Shown: one piece after another, positions 35,608-45,198 of the stretch
Position numbering within the stretch: the first letter of the stretch is position 1
Layout of the letters: every line of letters starts with the position of its first letter
Assembly (NCBI RefSeq): GCF_902497555.1
Contig: NZ_CABVGP010000002.1
Span: 1,376,501 to 1,440,500, forward strand
DNA length: 64,000 nucleotides
Source of the DNA: Amycolatopsis camponoti
GTDB taxonomy: Bacteria; Actinomycetota; Actinomycetes; Mycobacteriales; Pseudonocardiaceae
Reading direction: 5' to 3'
The notes under the pieces: model-generated
What the model was told of the DNA's origin: nothing
The model's database searches: none
What the model saw: only the letters and a program-made list of their open reading frames with translations
Position numbers and translations under genes: made by a program

Positions 35608-36963
35608 TCAGGCTTCGGCGGCGCGCAGGCCCCGGTCGGCGACGGTCACGGCGAGCAGGAGGACGCTGATCACGATCAGCGCGACAGCGAGCCGGTGGAG
35701 GCCGGCCGAGTCGGCGTGCGGTCCGTAGCAGAGCGCGATCAGCGTCGACGCCACGATCGCGCCCAGGTACTGGGCCGTGCGGAACAAGCCGCTCGCCGTG
35801 CCCATCTGCTCGGCGGGCGCTTCGCGGTACAACGTCGTCTGGTTCGCGACGCTCGTCAAACCCTGCGCCAGCCCGAACAACGCGGCCAGCGCCAGCAGCG
35901 CGCCGACCCACGTGCCGTCGTGGACGAGCAGCAGCAGCGCCGAACCGCCGATCAGCGCCACCGCGACCGTGAGCAGCCGCGCGCGGATCCCGGAGCCGCG
36001 CCCGGAGAACGCCGCCGCGCAGACCGCCGTGCCCGACATCGGCAGCAGCATCAGCCCGGCGGCCTCCTCGGACAGTTGCCGCGCGGTCTCCAGCCACTGG
36101 ACGTAGCCGAACATGATCGCGTAGATGGCCATGAAGCTCAGGGCCTGCCGCAGGTAGGTCCGCAGGATCGCGCCGTTGGCCGCGAGCATCCGCAGGTCGA
36201 GGAACGGGTCGTCGCGACGCAGCTCGACCAGCCCGAACGCGACGCCGAACGCCGCGACGACGGCGAGCAGCCAGGGCTCGGTGCCCGGATCCATCAGGAA
36301 GAACAGGAGCGCGAGCAGGGTCGCCGAGAACAGCGCGATGCCCAGGACGTCGATCCGCTTCGCGGTGCGCTCGCCGCGGTCGTCCTTCGGGACCCACAGC
36401 AACGCCAGCACCAACGACAGCCCGGCGAGCGGGATGTTCACCGCGAAGATCGCCGGCCAGCCGAAGAGGCCGATCAGCAGCCCGCCCAGCGTCGGGCCGA
36501 TCACCATCACCGTCTGCGCGGACATCGACAACACCGACAGCACGCGCGCGGGCACGCCCTGGCCGCTCGCCTCCGCGTGGTGGCGCAGCACGGCCATCGC
36601 GGCCGGGAAGCCGGCGCACGTACCCAGGCCGAGCACGACCCGGACGCCGGTCAGCCAGCCGACGGAGATCGGGATCATCCCGGCGATCCCGGCGATGATC
36701 ACCAGCGCCGCGCCGCCGAGCAGGACCCGTCGGGCGCCGTACCGGTCGACGAGCAGGCCGACCACCGGCTGTCCGACCGCGGTGGCCAGGTAGAGCGCCG
36801 AGATCAGCCAGGCGGTCTGGCCGGGGCCGGCGCCGAAGCTCTGGCCGATCGGCACGAGCGCGACCGCGATGAGGGTGGAGTTGATCGGGTTGAGCACGGC
36901 GCCGGCAACCAGCGGGGTGACCAGGCGGGTGCCGAACTTCGCGGGGGCGGTGACGGTGCTCGT
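35608..36963 (-). CDS. MFS drug-efflux-type transporter, possibly with an ACG start codon
   Basis: The transporter has the DHA family elements VDRYGARRVLLGG and TVMVIGPTLGGLLIG and about fourteen or fewer helices. The first canonical start is GTG at 36897, which would cut off the first half of helix 1 and leaves no ribosome site. Twenty-two codons further up, ACG at 36961-36963 stands 5 bases after AGGAG. The sequence from it (MSTVTAPAKFGTRLVTPLVAG) looks like a normal MFS N-terminus. I therefore give 451 residues from ACG. It lies 10 bases after the MarR gene in one operon and is probably MarR-regulated. Confidence 0.8.
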   Translation of the reverse strand, partial: TSTVTAPAKFGTRLVTPLVAGAVLNPINSTLIAVALVPIGQSFGAGPGQTAWLISALYLATAVGQPVVGLLVDRYGARRVLLGGAALVIIAGIAGMIPISVGWLTGVRVVLGLGTCAGFPAAMAVLRHHAEASGQGVPARVLSVLSMSAQTVMVIGPTLGGLLIGLFGWPAIFAVNIPLAGLSLVLALLWVPKDDRGERTAKRIDVLGIALFSATLLALLFFLMDPGTEPWLLAVVAAFGVAFGLVELRRDDPFLDLRMLAANGAILRTYLRQALSFMAIYAIMFGYVQWLETARQLSEEAAGLMLLPMSGTAVCAAAFSGRGSGIRARLLTVAVALIGGSALLLLVHDGTWVGALLALAALFGLAQGLTSVANQTTLYREAPAEQMGTASGLFRTAQYLGAIVASTLIALCYGPHADSAGLHRLAVALIVISVLLLAVTVADRGLRAAEA

Positions 36964-36973
36964 GAGGACTCCT

Positions 36974-37411
36974 TCAGTGTTCGGCGACGCGCTGCAGCAG
37001 CGGCAAAGCGCGGGTGACGGCCTCGAGCTCGCCGGGGGACAGGGCGTCCACCAGCGCCTGGGCCAGCCATTCCTCGCGGTGCTGCAGGATGCCGCGCACG
37101 GTGTCGCTGCCGGATTCGGAGAGGCTGATCACCACGCGGCGACGGTCGGCCGGGTCGGGGGTGCGGGCGAGGTAGCCGAGCTCGTCGAGGACGCCGAGGG
37201 TGGCGGCCATCGATTGCTGCCGCACGTGCTCGGCGGCGGCCAGTTCACCCTGCGTCGCGGGACCTTCGCGGTGCAGCCGGTTGAGCACCGCGGACTGCGA
37301 CGGCGTCAGGATCCCGGCGTTGTCGACGTGCCGCAGCCGCCGGTGCAGCTGCGCGACGACGCCGCGGAGCCAGCCGGCGGTCTCGGCCACGTGTGCGGGT
37401 ACTTCGCCCAT
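36974..37411 (-). CDS. MarR-family repressor of the efflux operon
   Basis: The 145-residue product has a winged-helix MarR domain. The recognition region is ATQGELAAAEHVRQQSMAATLGVLDELGYLARTPDPADRR, and the DRR wing is intact. It heads an operon with the MFS gene (10-base gap). A 29-base nested palindrome begins 3 bases before its ATG, so it probably represses its own operon and responds to a compound exported by the pump. A GTG 6 bases upstream is the alternative start, but it lies closer to the palindrome. Confidence 0.88.
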   Translation of the reverse strand: MGEVPAHVAETAGWLRGVVAQLHRRLRHVDNAGILTPSQSAVLNRLHREGPATQGELAAAEHVRQQSMAATLGVLDELGYLARTPDPADRRRVVISLSESGSDTVRGILQHREEWLAQALVDALSPGELEAVTRALPLLQRVAEH

Positions 37412-37414
37412 GCA

Positions 37415-37443
37415 CACAGTCTAACTGTACAGTCCAGACTGTG
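37415..37443. promoter_or_regulatory. Nested palindromic MarR operator
   Basis: CACAGTCT (37415-37422) and AGACTGTG (37436-37443) are perfect arms around a 13-base spacer, which itself holds the perfect 10-base palindrome ACTGTACAGT (37424-37433). It lies next to the MarR start, over the expected promoter. Confidence 0.8.
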
Positions 37444-37484
37444 CAGTGGGATGTGACGCACTCCCGGCCGGGAGCGCGCGTGGG

Positions 37485-38480
37485 TCAGTGGCAGCCGTCG
37501 AGGGTCGGCACCGGGTACTTCGGGTCGTAGTAGCCGGGCGCGTCCTGGTCGTCGCCGGTCGACGGACCCGTCTGCGGGTTCGCGTAGCCCGGCGCCAGGA
37601 ACCCCTCCCGGGCGGCGGCGCAGCCGACCGACGAGGTGGCGCTCTGCCCGCCGTCGAGCCACAGCCCCTGGCTGGTCTTGGCGACGCGGGAGCCCGTGGC
37701 GACGACGTAGGTCTCGTCCACGCGCAGGAAGCTGACGATCTCGTTCGGGCTGGTCAGCGACTCGGGGTGGACGTTGTCGAAGGCGTACGCGACGACGTAC
37801 TTCGCGTCCACGGCCAGCTCACCGGGCTTCTCGCCGGCGTGCGCGGTGAGCGTGCCGAACGTGCGGGGACCCGCGTCGAGCAAGTGGTAGCCGTCGGCGA
37901 TCTCGGTCAGATAGGAGTCGAAGCCGGCCTTGTCCTTCGCCGGCTTCTCGGCGAGCCGCGGCGTCAGCTGCTCGCGCTGGTCCGGGGCGAAGAGCGCGAG
38001 GTAGGCCTTCGGGTCGTGCGCGAGCAGCACGGCGGAGTCGAGGTGGGCGGCGAAGATGGCCTTCCGGGCCTGCGCGTAGGCGTCCGCGACCGCGTCGGCC
38101 TTGAAGGCGCCGACCGGGGCCGCGGCGGGCGAGGTGATGCCGTCCAGACCCTTCGGCCAGGTGTCGGCGGGGGTGTTCGCGTAGGGCCGGGCGAGGTCGA
38201 CCCGGGCGTACTGCGCCACCTGCGTCGGGTTCGGCGCGGCGGCCGGGGCCGGGGTCCGGCGGCCGGCCAGCACGATGCCCGCGGTGGTCACGCCGAGGAT
38301 CAGCACGAGCACGCCGAGTATCCACCAGCGGCGGTGCGGTTTGCGGACGCCGCGTTTGCGCTGCTTGCGGAGCCGCTTGCGATCCTTCTTGGCGCCGAGC
38401 CAGGCGTCGGTCTGCGCGTGCTTGCGCCACTCCGGGTCCATCAGGTCCGGGTGGGAATCGAGCAGGTTGTCGTCGTCCAC
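37485..38480 (-). CDS. Single-pass membrane protein with DAWLGAKK head and large outer domain
   Basis: The 331-residue protein (from GTG 38480, with GGGGGAA before it) has a cytoplasmic head carrying [24 protein letters not shown] very basic stretch, a membrane helix (about residues 53-73) and an outer domain of about 250 residues with two Cys follow. The head is shared with the protein of 38532-38834 next to it, so the two genes are paralogous in that part. A TTG 15 bases upstream is the alternative start. I do not recognise the outer domain. The pair is divergent from valS. Confidence 0.75.
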   Translation of the reverse strand: MDDDNLLDSHPDLMDPEWRKHAQTDAWLGAKKDRKRLRKQRKRGVRKPHRRWWILGVLVLILGVTTAGIVLAGRRTPAPAAAPNPTQVAQYARVDLARPYANTPADTWPKGLDGITSPAAAPVGAFKADAVADAYAQARKAIFAAHLDSAVLLAHDPKAYLALFAPDQREQLTPRLAEKPAKDKAGFDSYLTEIADGYHLLDAGPRTFGTLTAHAGEKPGELAVDAKYVVAYAFDNVHPESLTSPNEIVSFLRVDETYVVATGSRVAKTSQGLWLDGGQSATSSVGCAAAREGFLAPGYANPQTGPSTGDDQDAPGYYDPKYPVPTLDGCH

Positions 38481-38531
38481 GTTGCTTTCCCCCAAGGTCG
38501 ATGCCTGATCATCGACAGCGGGGGACGAGCG

Positions 38532-38834
38532 TTACGAGCCGAAGAACAGGAGCGGGTCCTCGTTGACGCCGACGCCCTGGATCTGGTGCACGATGATGGC
38601 CGCCGCGACCAGCACGACCACCAGCAACAGCGCCAGCAGGCCCGGCCAGCGGCTCTGCCCCGGCTGCGCGACCGCGCCCGTGCGGCGCTCCCGCTTGCGG
38701 CGCTTCTTGAGCTCCTTCTTGGCGCCCAGCCAGGCGTCCCGCTCGGCGTACTTCTGCCAATCCGGGTTCATCAGGTCGGGGTGCGTCTCCAGGCGCCGGT
38801 CGTCCGGATCCTGCGGCTGCTGAGGCTGTGCCAT
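38532..38834 (-). CDS. Small membrane protein sharing the DAWLGAKK head
   Basis: The 100-residue product has [31 protein letters not shown], closely matching the head of the protein of 37485-38480. It then has one membrane helix (about residues 65-85) and a short outer tail. It looks like a truncated sister of its neighbour, or the latter gained an outer domain. It precedes its paralogue on the same strand by 51 bases. A good GGGGGAAGG lies upstream of the ATG. The function is unknown. Confidence 0.75.
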   Translation of the reverse strand: MAQPQQPQDPDDRRLETHPDLMNPDWQKYAERDAWLGAKKELKKRRKRERRTGAVAQPGQSRWPGLLALLLVVVLVAAAIIVHQIQGVGVNEDPLLFFGS

Positions 38835-38891
38835 CGGAGAGTGCCTTCCCCCTGGGTGACCCGCCGTGACGGGTTCGTAGACTTGTCCATT

Positions 38892-41513
38892 GTGACCGAG
38901 AACGCTCCGCAGCAGACCACCGACCTTCCGGGTGCCTGGGACCCGGCCGCCGAAGAAGCACCGATGTACGACCGCTGGGTAGCGGCCGGGTACTTCACGG
39001 CCGACGCCTCGTCGGAGAAGCCGCCGTTCTCGATCGTACTGCCGCCGCCCAACGTGACCGGTTCCCTGCACATGGGGCACGCCCTCAACCACACCCTGAT
39101 GGACGCGATGAGCCGTCGCCGTCGCATGCAGGGGTACGAGGTGCTGTGGCTGCCGGGCATGGACCACGCGGGCATCGCGACGCAGAACGTCGTCGAGCGC
39201 CAGCTGGCCGGCGAGGGCCTTTCGCGCCACGACCTGGGCCGCGAGAAGTTCGTCGAGCGCGTCTGGGAGTGGAAGGCCGAGTACGGCGGCAAGATCCTCG
39301 GCCAGATGAAGCGCCTCGGCGACGGCGTCGACTGGTCGCGCGAGCGATTCACCATGGACGAGAACCTGTCGAAGGCCGTCCAGACGGTGTTCAAGAACTT
39401 CTTCGACGAGGGCCTGATCTACCGCGCCGAGCGGATCATCAACTGGTGCCCGCGCTGCCAGACCGCGCTGTCGGACATCGAGGTCGACCACAACGACGAC
39501 GACGGCGAGCTCGTGTCGATCCGCTACGGCGACGGCGCGAACGCGATCGTGGTGGCCACCACCCGCGCCGAGACGATGCTGGGCGACACCGCGGTCGCCG
39601 TCCACCCGGACGACGAGCGGTACGCGCACCTGGTCGGCACCGAGGTCGAGCTGCCGCTGACCGGCCGCCGCATCCCGATCGTCGCCGACAAGCACGTCGA
39701 CCCGGAGTTCGGCACCGGCGCGGTCAAGGTGACCCCGGCGCACGACCCGAACGACTTCGAGATCGGCCGCCGGCACGACCTGCCGATGCTGACGATCATG
39801 AACGAGCGCGCCGAGATCACGGTGAAGGGTCCCTTCGAGGGCCTCGACCGCTTCGAGGCCCGGCCCGCGGTGGTCGCGGCGCTGCGCGAGCTCGGCCGGA
39901 TCGTGGCCGAGAAGCGCCCGTACGTCCACGCGGTCGGGCACTGCTCCCGCTGCGACACGGTCGTCGAGCCGCGGCTGTCGCTGCAGTGGTGGGTCAAGGT
40001 CGAAGAGCTGGCCCGCCTGGCCGGCGACGCGGTCCGCGACGGCCGCACCAAGATCCACCCGCCCGAGCTGGGCAAGCGGTACTTCGACTGGGTCGACAAC
40101 ATGCACGACTGGACGATCTCGCGCCAGCTGTGGTGGGGCCACCGGATCCCGGTGTTCTACGGCCCGGACGGCGAAGTCGTGTGCGTCGGCCCGGACGAGC
40201 AGCCCCCGACGGGTGAGGGCTGGACGCAGGACCCGGACGTGCTCGACACGTGGTTCTCGTCGGGCCTGTGGCCGATGTCGACGCTCGGGTGGCCTTCGTC
40301 TTCGGAAGATCTGGCGAAGTTCTATCCGACCAGTGTGCTGTCGACCGGCTACGACATCCTGTTCTTCTGGGTCGTCCGGATGATGATGTTCGGCGTGCAC
40401 CAGATGGACGGGGTGCAGCCGTTCGACCACGTGTACCTGCACGGGCTGATCCGCGACGCGCAGGGCAAGAAGATGTCCAAGTCGCGGGGCAACGTGATCG
40501 ACCCGCTGGAGTGGATGGACGCGTACGGCGCGGACGCCACCCGGTTCACCCTGGCCCGCGGCGCGAACCCGGGCGCGGACATGGCCCTGGCCGACGAGTG
40601 GGCGGCGGGCTCCCGCAACTTCTGCACGAAGCTGTGGAACGCGACGAAGTTCGCGATGATGAACGGCGCTTCGGTCGCCGCGCCATTGCCTTCGTCGTCT
40701 GAGCTGACCGAGTCCGACCGCTGGATCCTGGGCCGCCTGAGCGCGCTGGTGTCCGAAGTGGACGGCCTGTTCGAGGACTTCCAGTTCGCGAAGGTCGCGG
40801 GCGCGCTCTACCAGTTCACGTGGAACGAGCTGTGCGACTGGTACCTGGAGCTGGCGAAGGTCCAGCTGTACCAAGGAGATGACGCTCGGGTTTCGTCGAC
40901 TCGCGCTGTCCTCGGGCACGTGCTGGACACGGTGCTGCGGCTGCTGCACCCGTTCATCCCGTTCATCACGGAGAAGCTCTGGACGGCACTGACCGGCGGT
41001 GAGTCGCTGGTGATCGCTGCTTGGCCCGCTCCCTTCGAGGGCTATGCGGACTCTTCGGCGGACGCGCGGATCGCGGACGTCCAGAAGCTGGTGACGGAGA
41101 TCCGCCGCTTCCGGGCGGACCAGGGGTTGAAGCCGGGCCAGAAGGTGGCGTCGCGCCTGGCGGGCTACACCGGCGGCCACGAAGAGGCGATCCGCTCGCT
41201 GGTCCGGCTGACGGCACCGTCGGACGAGTTCGCGGCGAGCGCGTCCCTCGAGGTGGCCCTGGCGGACGGCGTGGTGACGGTGGAGCTGGACCTGTCGGGC
41301 ACGGTCGACGTGGCGGCCGAGCGCAAGCGCCTGGAGAAGGACCTGGCGGCGGCTCGGAAGGAGCTGACGCAGACGGAGGCGAAGCTGGGCAACGAGGCGT
41401 TCATCGCGAAGGCCCCGGAGCAGGTGGTCGACAAGATCAAGGTGCGCAAGGAGACGGCGGCGTCGGACATCGACCGCATCACGTCCCGGCTGGCAGCCCT
41501 GCCGGCTTCCTGA
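38892..41513 (+). CDS. valS: Valyl-tRNA synthetase
   Basis: The 873-residue class I enzyme has the HIGH-type motif [17 protein letters not shown] (HMGH at residues 60-63) and KMSKS near residue 527 ([10 protein letters not shown]). The editing domain lies between them ([17 protein letters not shown]). The tRNA-binding anticodon domain contains [11 protein letters not shown], and a C-terminal coiled-coil arm is rich in Lys and Glu. All parts are in place and the length is normal. The start is GTG 38892. It is divergent from the two DAWLGAKK membrane-protein genes and ends in a canonical hairpin. Confidence 0.97.
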   Translation: MTENAPQQTTDLPGAWDPAAEEAPMYDRWVAAGYFTADASSEKPPFSIVLPPPNVTGSLHMGHALNHTLMDAMSRRRRMQGYEVLWLPGMDHAGIATQNVVERQLAGEGLSRHDLGREKFVERVWEWKAEYGGKILGQMKRLGDGVDWSRERFTMDENLSKAVQTVFKNFFDEGLIYRAERIINWCPRCQTALSDIEVDHNDDDGELVSIRYGDGANAIVVATTRAETMLGDTAVAVHPDDERYAHLVGTEVELPLTGRRIPIVADKHVDPEFGTGAVKVTPAHDPNDFEIGRRHDLPMLTIMNERAEITVKGPFEGLDRFEARPAVVAALRELGRIVAEKRPYVHAVGHCSRCDTVVEPRLSLQWWVKVEELARLAGDAVRDGRTKIHPPELGKRYFDWVDNMHDWTISRQLWWGHRIPVFYGPDGEVVCVGPDEQPPTGEGWTQDPDVLDTWFSSGLWPMSTLGWPSSSEDLAKFYPTSVLSTGYDILFFWVVRMMMFGVHQMDGVQPFDHVYLHGLIRDAQGKKMSKSRGNVIDPLEWMDAYGADATRFTLARGANPGADMALADEWAAGSRNFCTKLWNATKFAMMNGASVAAPLPSSSELTESDRWILGRLSALVSEVDGLFEDFQFAKVAGALYQFTWNELCDWYLELAKVQLYQGDDARVSSTRAVLGHVLDTVLRLLHPFIPFITEKLWTALTGGESLVIAAWPAPFEGYADSSADARIADVQKLVTEIRRFRADQGLKPGQKVASRLAGYTGGHEEAIRSLVRLTAPSDEFAASASLEVALADGVVTVELDLSGTVDVAAERKRLEKDLAAARKELTQTEAKLGNEAFIAKAPEQVVDKIKVRKETAASDIDRITSRLAALPAS

Positions 41514-41526
41514 GGTCGACTTCGAG

Positions 41527-41557
41527 GCCCGGTGCTCCTTCGGGAGTGCCGGGCTTT
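41527..41557 (+). terminator. Canonical terminator after valS
   Basis: An 11-bp stem (41528-41538 with 41543-41553, two G-T pairs) closes a TTCG tetraloop, with CTTTGT after it. It is 14 bases from the valS stop. Confidence 0.85.
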
Positions 41558-41722
41558 GTCGTACTCGTGCCTGGGCACTGAATTGATTCGAATCTTCAGT
41601 CTCCAGTGGAATCACGTCTTTCCTGTCGGACATACTGGCGCTCCGGTCAACGATCGCGATCATCGGCCACGGCGAGCGCGGTACACCGGAACCGTCGTAT
41701 GCATCGAATAGGAGAGTCGAGA

Positions 41723-41998
41723 ATGTCCAGCAAGACCGTCATGCCGACAGCGGCGTTGCGTTCGCCGTTGCCCACCGCAGGCTCCGTAGGGTGGCTGTAC
41801 CTGACCGTGTTCGCAAGCATTGGTGTACTGGCATGGGTCATCCAGTTTGAGGGAGTCGCGTTTCTCATCGCGTTGCCGGCCGCCAGTGGCGTGGCGACCG
41901 TCGCGGTGTCACTGGTGAACTGCTTGCTGGGAAAAGACTACGGTGCTTGTGTGTCCGCGTCGTCTCCGCGGCCCGGTGACGTTCGGCCGCGGCGGTGA
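41723..41998 (+). CDS. Small membrane protein, unknown
   Basis: The 91-residue product has two hydrophobic segments (about residues 20-38 and 45-68) and a polar C-terminus. GGAGAGTCGAGA precedes the ATG. Codon use is less GC-biased than in the neighbours. Its stop overlaps the start of the helix-turn-helix gene that follows (TGATG), so the two form a small operon. The 209-base spacer after valS is also more AT-rich than average, which hints at acquired DNA. Confidence 0.65.
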   Translation: MSSKTVMPTAALRSPLPTAGSVGWLYLTVFASIGVLAWVIQFEGVAFLIALPAASGVATVAVSLVNCLLGKDYGACVSASSPRPGDVRPRR

Positions 41999-42675
41999 TG
42001 ACGTCACGACCGGGGCGTCCGGAGTCGAATCTCGATCTCGGGTCGGGACCTGAAGCTCAGTTCGGATTCGCACTCCGGCAATTGCGGGAGAGTGTGGGGT
42101 CGCCGCCGTACCGTAAAATGGCGACTCGGCCTGATGTGTACTTTTCCGCGTCCGTTCTGTCACGAACGGCCAACGGTGAGAAGATCCCGAAGTGGGCTCA
42201 TGTGGAGGCGTACGTGATCGCCTGCGAAGGCGTGGACTGCAAGAGCGCGCTCAAGTATTGGCACCTTCAGTGGCGGCGTTATCGGGCCGAGGCGAAGGCG
42301 GAGAACCGTGCTCGCGGGATGCGGGTGGGCACCACGGTCGCGGTCTTGATGACCGAATGGCTGCGCAGGATCCTGGCAACGGTCTTGACGATCGGCGTCT
42401 GCACGGCAACGGCTTTCCTCGTTGCCGGGGGTGGGGCGCCGCCCGTCCCGCAACCCGGGCTGGCGGCAGGGTGTGAGTCGGTGGAAAAGGAGTTGGTCGC
42501 GGTGCAAGTGCAGCCCGGTCGACAGGACGGCTCGCCCCACGATGATCGATCTCAACGAAGGCAGCGTCAAGCGGAGATCCTGAAGCAGGTGGGTTGCGTC
42601 GTCGACTTCGATGAGCGCACATCGTCACCCGGCTTGGTCACCGCAGGTTCCCGCGTCAGTCGCCGGAGTTCTTAG
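41998..42675 (+). CDS. Membrane-anchored helix-turn-helix protein
   Basis: The 225-residue product has an N-terminal XRE-like helix-turn-helix (residues about 22-75: FGFALRQLRESVG, FSASVLSRTANGEKIPKW, WAHVEAYVIACEG). A basic linker, one membrane helix (about 122-143) and a polar outer part with two Cys follow. The ATG overlaps the stop of the small membrane protein (TGATG). This head-to-membrane design is often seen in actinobacterial genes near small membrane proteins, but the target is unknown. The base composition is lower in GC than the neighbouring core genes. The 3' end overlaps the LysR gene by 20 bases. Confidence 0.65.
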   Translation: MTSRPGRPESNLDLGSGPEAQFGFALRQLRESVGSPPYRKMATRPDVYFSASVLSRTANGEKIPKWAHVEAYVIACEGVDCKSALKYWHLQWRRYRAEAKAENRARGMRVGTTVAVLMTEWLRRILATVLTIGVCTATAFLVAGGGAPPVPQPGLAAGCESVEKELVAVQVQPGRQDGSPHDDRSQRRQRQAEILKQVGCVVDFDERTSSPGLVTAGSRVSRRSS

Positions 42676-43576
42676 CGACGCCGGCTTCGATCTTCCGTGC
42701 CGCTTCGATCAGGGCCACCAGCTCGGGAGTCAGCCGCCGGTCCGAAGGCGTCGCCAGATACGTCTGCATCCGCGGCGTCGGCTCCACCAAAGGCCGGAAA
42801 ACCACCCCCGGGATCGGCAGCAGATTGGCGTGCGCCCGGTAGAACACCGTCCAGTGTGGACGCCCGAATCCCAGCGTCCCCAGTGTGTCCTGCGCCGTCG
42901 TGAACTCCGTTCCCAGCACCGGCTCGAACCCCGCCGCGCGGCAGCACGACACCACCAGGTCGTACAACGGCTGGTTCCGCGCCCGCGAACTGAGCCGCAC
43001 CGGCAACGAAGCCAGCGAAGCAAAAGAGACCTCCGAAACGGAAGCCAACGGATGAGACGCGGGCAACGCCACCATCACCTCGTCCATCCACAAAGGAGTG
43101 AAGTCGAGACCCGAAGACGGCCACGAACCCCGCACGATGGTCGCGTCCAGGGATCCGTCGCGGACTCGCTGCAGCCGCTCGGCCGTCGGGGCGTGGACCA
43201 GTTCCAACGACGCCGACGGCGCCAGACGGGCGAAGGCGCCCAGCAGGACGTCCAGCCGATCACCCAGGCCTTCGCTCGTGCCCAGCCGCAGGAGGGTCCT
43301 CGAAGCGCGGAACTCCGACACCGCGTCCGAAGCCCGGTCGGCCGCCGCCAGTACCGCACGTGCGTGTGGCAGGAACCGCTGTCCCGCCTCCGTCAACACC
43401 ACCGAACGCGTCGACCGCGCGAACAGCGTCACGCCCAATGACCGCTCCAGCCGCCGCACCTGCTGGCTCACCGCCGGCTGGACGATGTGCAGCCGCTCCG
43501 CCGCGCGGCCGAAGTGCAGCTCCTCCGCGACCGTCACGAAGTACCTCAGCTGGCGAAGTTCCACGTCGGACCCCAT
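42656..43576 (-). CDS. LysR-family transcriptional regulator
   Basis: The 306-residue protein has the LysR DNA-binding domain (residues about 5-64: LRQLRYFVTVAEELHFGRAAERLHIVQPAVSQQVRRLE) and a periplasmic-binding-protein-type effector domain. It is divergent from a pair of alpha/beta-hydrolase genes. A CATCA-N7-TGATG dyad lies directly upstream of its start, as expected for LysR autoregulation and activation of the divergent genes. Confidence 0.92.
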   Translation of the reverse strand: MGSDVELRQLRYFVTVAEELHFGRAAERLHIVQPAVSQQVRRLERSLGVTLFARSTRSVVLTEAGQRFLPHARAVLAAADRASDAVSEFRASRTLLRLGTSEGLGDRLDVLLGAFARLAPSASLELVHAPTAERLQRVRDGSLDATIVRGSWPSSGLDFTPLWMDEVMVALPASHPLASVSEVSFASLASLPVRLSSRARNQPLYDLVVSCCRAAGFEPVLGTEFTTAQDTLGTLGFGRPHWTVFYRAHANLLPIPGVVFRPLVEPTPRMQTYLATPSDRRLTPELVALIEAARKIEAGVAKNSGD

Positions 43577-43577
43577 T

Positions 43578-43594
43578 CATCAGCGTTCGTGATG
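43578..43594. promoter_or_regulatory. LysR-type dyad
   Basis: CATCA-GCGTTCG-TGATG (43578-43594) lies 2 bases before the LysR ATG and 57 bases before the hydrolase start. It contains the T-N11-A spacing typical of LysR sites. Confidence 0.6.
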
Positions 43595-43650
43595 AGTGTA
43601 GGAGCGGACTGCCCATCGAAAAACGCCGACCGCGTGGCCAGGCTCGAGCC

Positions 43651-44409
43651 ATGCCTTACGCCACCGTCAACCACACCCGGCTGCACTACGAAGACGCCGG
43701 CGCCGGCCCGGCCCTGCTGTTCCTGCACGGCTGGGGGACCAGCGGCCGCGTCTGGCAGTCGTGCCTGCCCGATCTCGTGCGCGACCACCGCGTCGTCACC
43801 CTCGACTGGCGCGGGTGCGGCCGCTCGGACCACCCCGCCGAGGGCAACACCATCGCCGGGATCGTCGCGGACGTCGCCGCGGTGATCGAGACGCTCGGGA
43901 TCCACCCCACCGTCGTCGGGTCCAGCATCGGCGGGATCTTCGCCACCGAACTCGCGCTCGCCCGGCCCGAGCTGGTCGAGCACGTCGTCGCCGTCGACAG
44001 CCCCGGCTACTGGCCGAGCACCGGCATGCTCGACAAGGTGCACGACCTGCGCGAACGCCTCGTCGACGACCGCGCCGGCACCTTCGAGGACTGGGTGCCC
44101 AACTGGGTCGCGGGCGCCGCGCCCGGGCTCGTCGCGTGGACGATCCGCCAGCTGCTCGACTCCGGCGTCCACATCGACGAGCTCTTCACCGAGTGCACCA
44201 CCTACGACCCGCGGCCGCGCCTCGGCGACCTGAAGGTCCCGATCACCTACCTGCACGGGGAGCTGGACGCCGAGATCCCCCTCGAAGTCCCGCGCACCTG
44301 CGCCGCCGAGACGCCCGGCGCCCGCGTCCACGTCCTCGCCGGCTGCGGGCACCTCCCGCACCAGGAAAACCCGCGCGCGTTCACCGCCGCCCTCCGCGAG
44401 ATCGCCTGA
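43651..44409 (+). CDS. Alpha/beta-hydrolase (LysR-linked) 1
   Basis: The 252-residue enzyme has LLFLHGWGTSG for the oxyanion site, the nucleophile elbow VVGSSIGG (about residue 92), an Asp in HGELDAEIP and the His in LAGCGHLPHQ. All triad members are present. It resembles haloperoxidase- or lactonase-type hydrolases. It is followed after 12 bases by a second, related hydrolase gene, and both are probably controlled by the divergent LysR. The substrate is unknown; tandem hydrolases of this sort often act in degradation of an aromatic or a lactone. Confidence 0.85.
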   Translation: MPYATVNHTRLHYEDAGAGPALLFLHGWGTSGRVWQSCLPDLVRDHRVVTLDWRGCGRSDHPAEGNTIAGIVADVAAVIETLGIHPTVVGSSIGGIFATELALARPELVEHVVAVDSPGYWPSTGMLDKVHDLRERLVDDRAGTFEDWVPNWVAGAAPGLVAWTIRQLLDSGVHIDELFTECTTYDPRPRLGDLKVPITYLHGELDAEIPLEVPRTCAAETPGARVHVLAGCGHLPHQENPRAFTAALREIA

Positions 44410-44421
44410 AGGAGCCGACGC

Positions 44422-45198
44422 ATGCCCGAAGTGACGCTCGGAACCACCACCGTCCACTACGACCGGACCGGTGACGGCCCCGCGCTGCTCCTGCTGCACG
44501 GCACCGCCGCCTCCCGCGAGCAGTGGGCACCCCTGACGGCGCGAGCGCGGGGCTTCACCGTCCTCGCCCCCGACTTCCCCGGCTCCGGGCTGACCGCCGA
44601 CGACGGCGGACCGATCGAGATCGAGGACCTCGCCGCCCAGGTCGAAGCCGTCCTGGACCACGCGGACGTCGCGAAAGCCCAGGTCGTCGGGCACTCGCTC
44701 GGCGCCGTCGTGGCGGCGCACCTGGCCGGCACCCGCCCGGACCGCGTCCGGAAAGCGGTCCTGCACGCCGCCTGGCCCGTCACGGACACCAGGCAGGACG
44801 CCGAATTCCGCCTCTGGCTGGACCTGCTGGAAACCGGGACCTTCGCCCGGATGCTCCCGCTGATGGCGTTCGGCCCGCGCTACTGGGAGCAGGCCACCGC
44901 CGAGAGCAACGAGCAACTCGTCAAGACGCTCGAGACGATGATCGAGCCGGGTACGGACCGGCAGATCGAAGCCGACCGCGGCGTCGACCTGCGGCCCGTC
45001 CTCGGGAGGATCACCGCGCCCGTCCTGGTTCTCGGCAGCGCGCACGACCGGCTGGTCACCGCGGACCAGCAGCGTGCGCTGGTCGCCGCGATCCGGCACG
45101 CGCGCGCCGCCGAGATCGACGCGGGGCACGGAGCCCCGGCCGAGCTGCCGGACGAGTTCGCCCGGATCGTGCTGGCGTTCGTCACCGCAGGGACTTGA
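44422..45198 (+). CDS. Alpha/beta-hydrolase (LysR-linked) 2
   Basis: The 258-residue enzyme has LLLLHGTAASREQW, the elbow VVGHSLGAVVAA (Ser about residue 92), Asp in VLGSAHDRLV and His in IDAGHGAPAELP. It is related to the preceding hydrolase and is in the same operon (12-base gap, GAAGGAG before the ATG). Its 3' end overlaps the convergent GDSL gene by 17 bases. The substrate cannot be told from sequence. Confidence 0.85.
   Translation: MPEVTLGTTTVHYDRTGDGPALLLLHGTAASREQWAPLTARARGFTVLAPDFPGSGLTADDGGPIEIEDLAAQVEAVLDHADVAKAQVVGHSLGAVVAAHLAGTRPDRVRKAVLHAAWPVTDTRQDAEFRLWLDLLETGTFARMLPLMAFGPRYWEQATAESNEQLVKTLETMIEPGTDRQIEADRGVDLRPVLGRITAPVLVLGSAHDRLVTADQQRALVAAIRHARAAEIDAGHGAPAELPDEFARIVLAFVTAGT

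Noticed and set aside
38532..41663. A long minus-strand frame reading through all of valS in front of the small DAWLGAKK gene.
   Set aside because: The part beyond 38834 is antisense to valS and has no domain; the ATG at 38834 has its own ribosome site.
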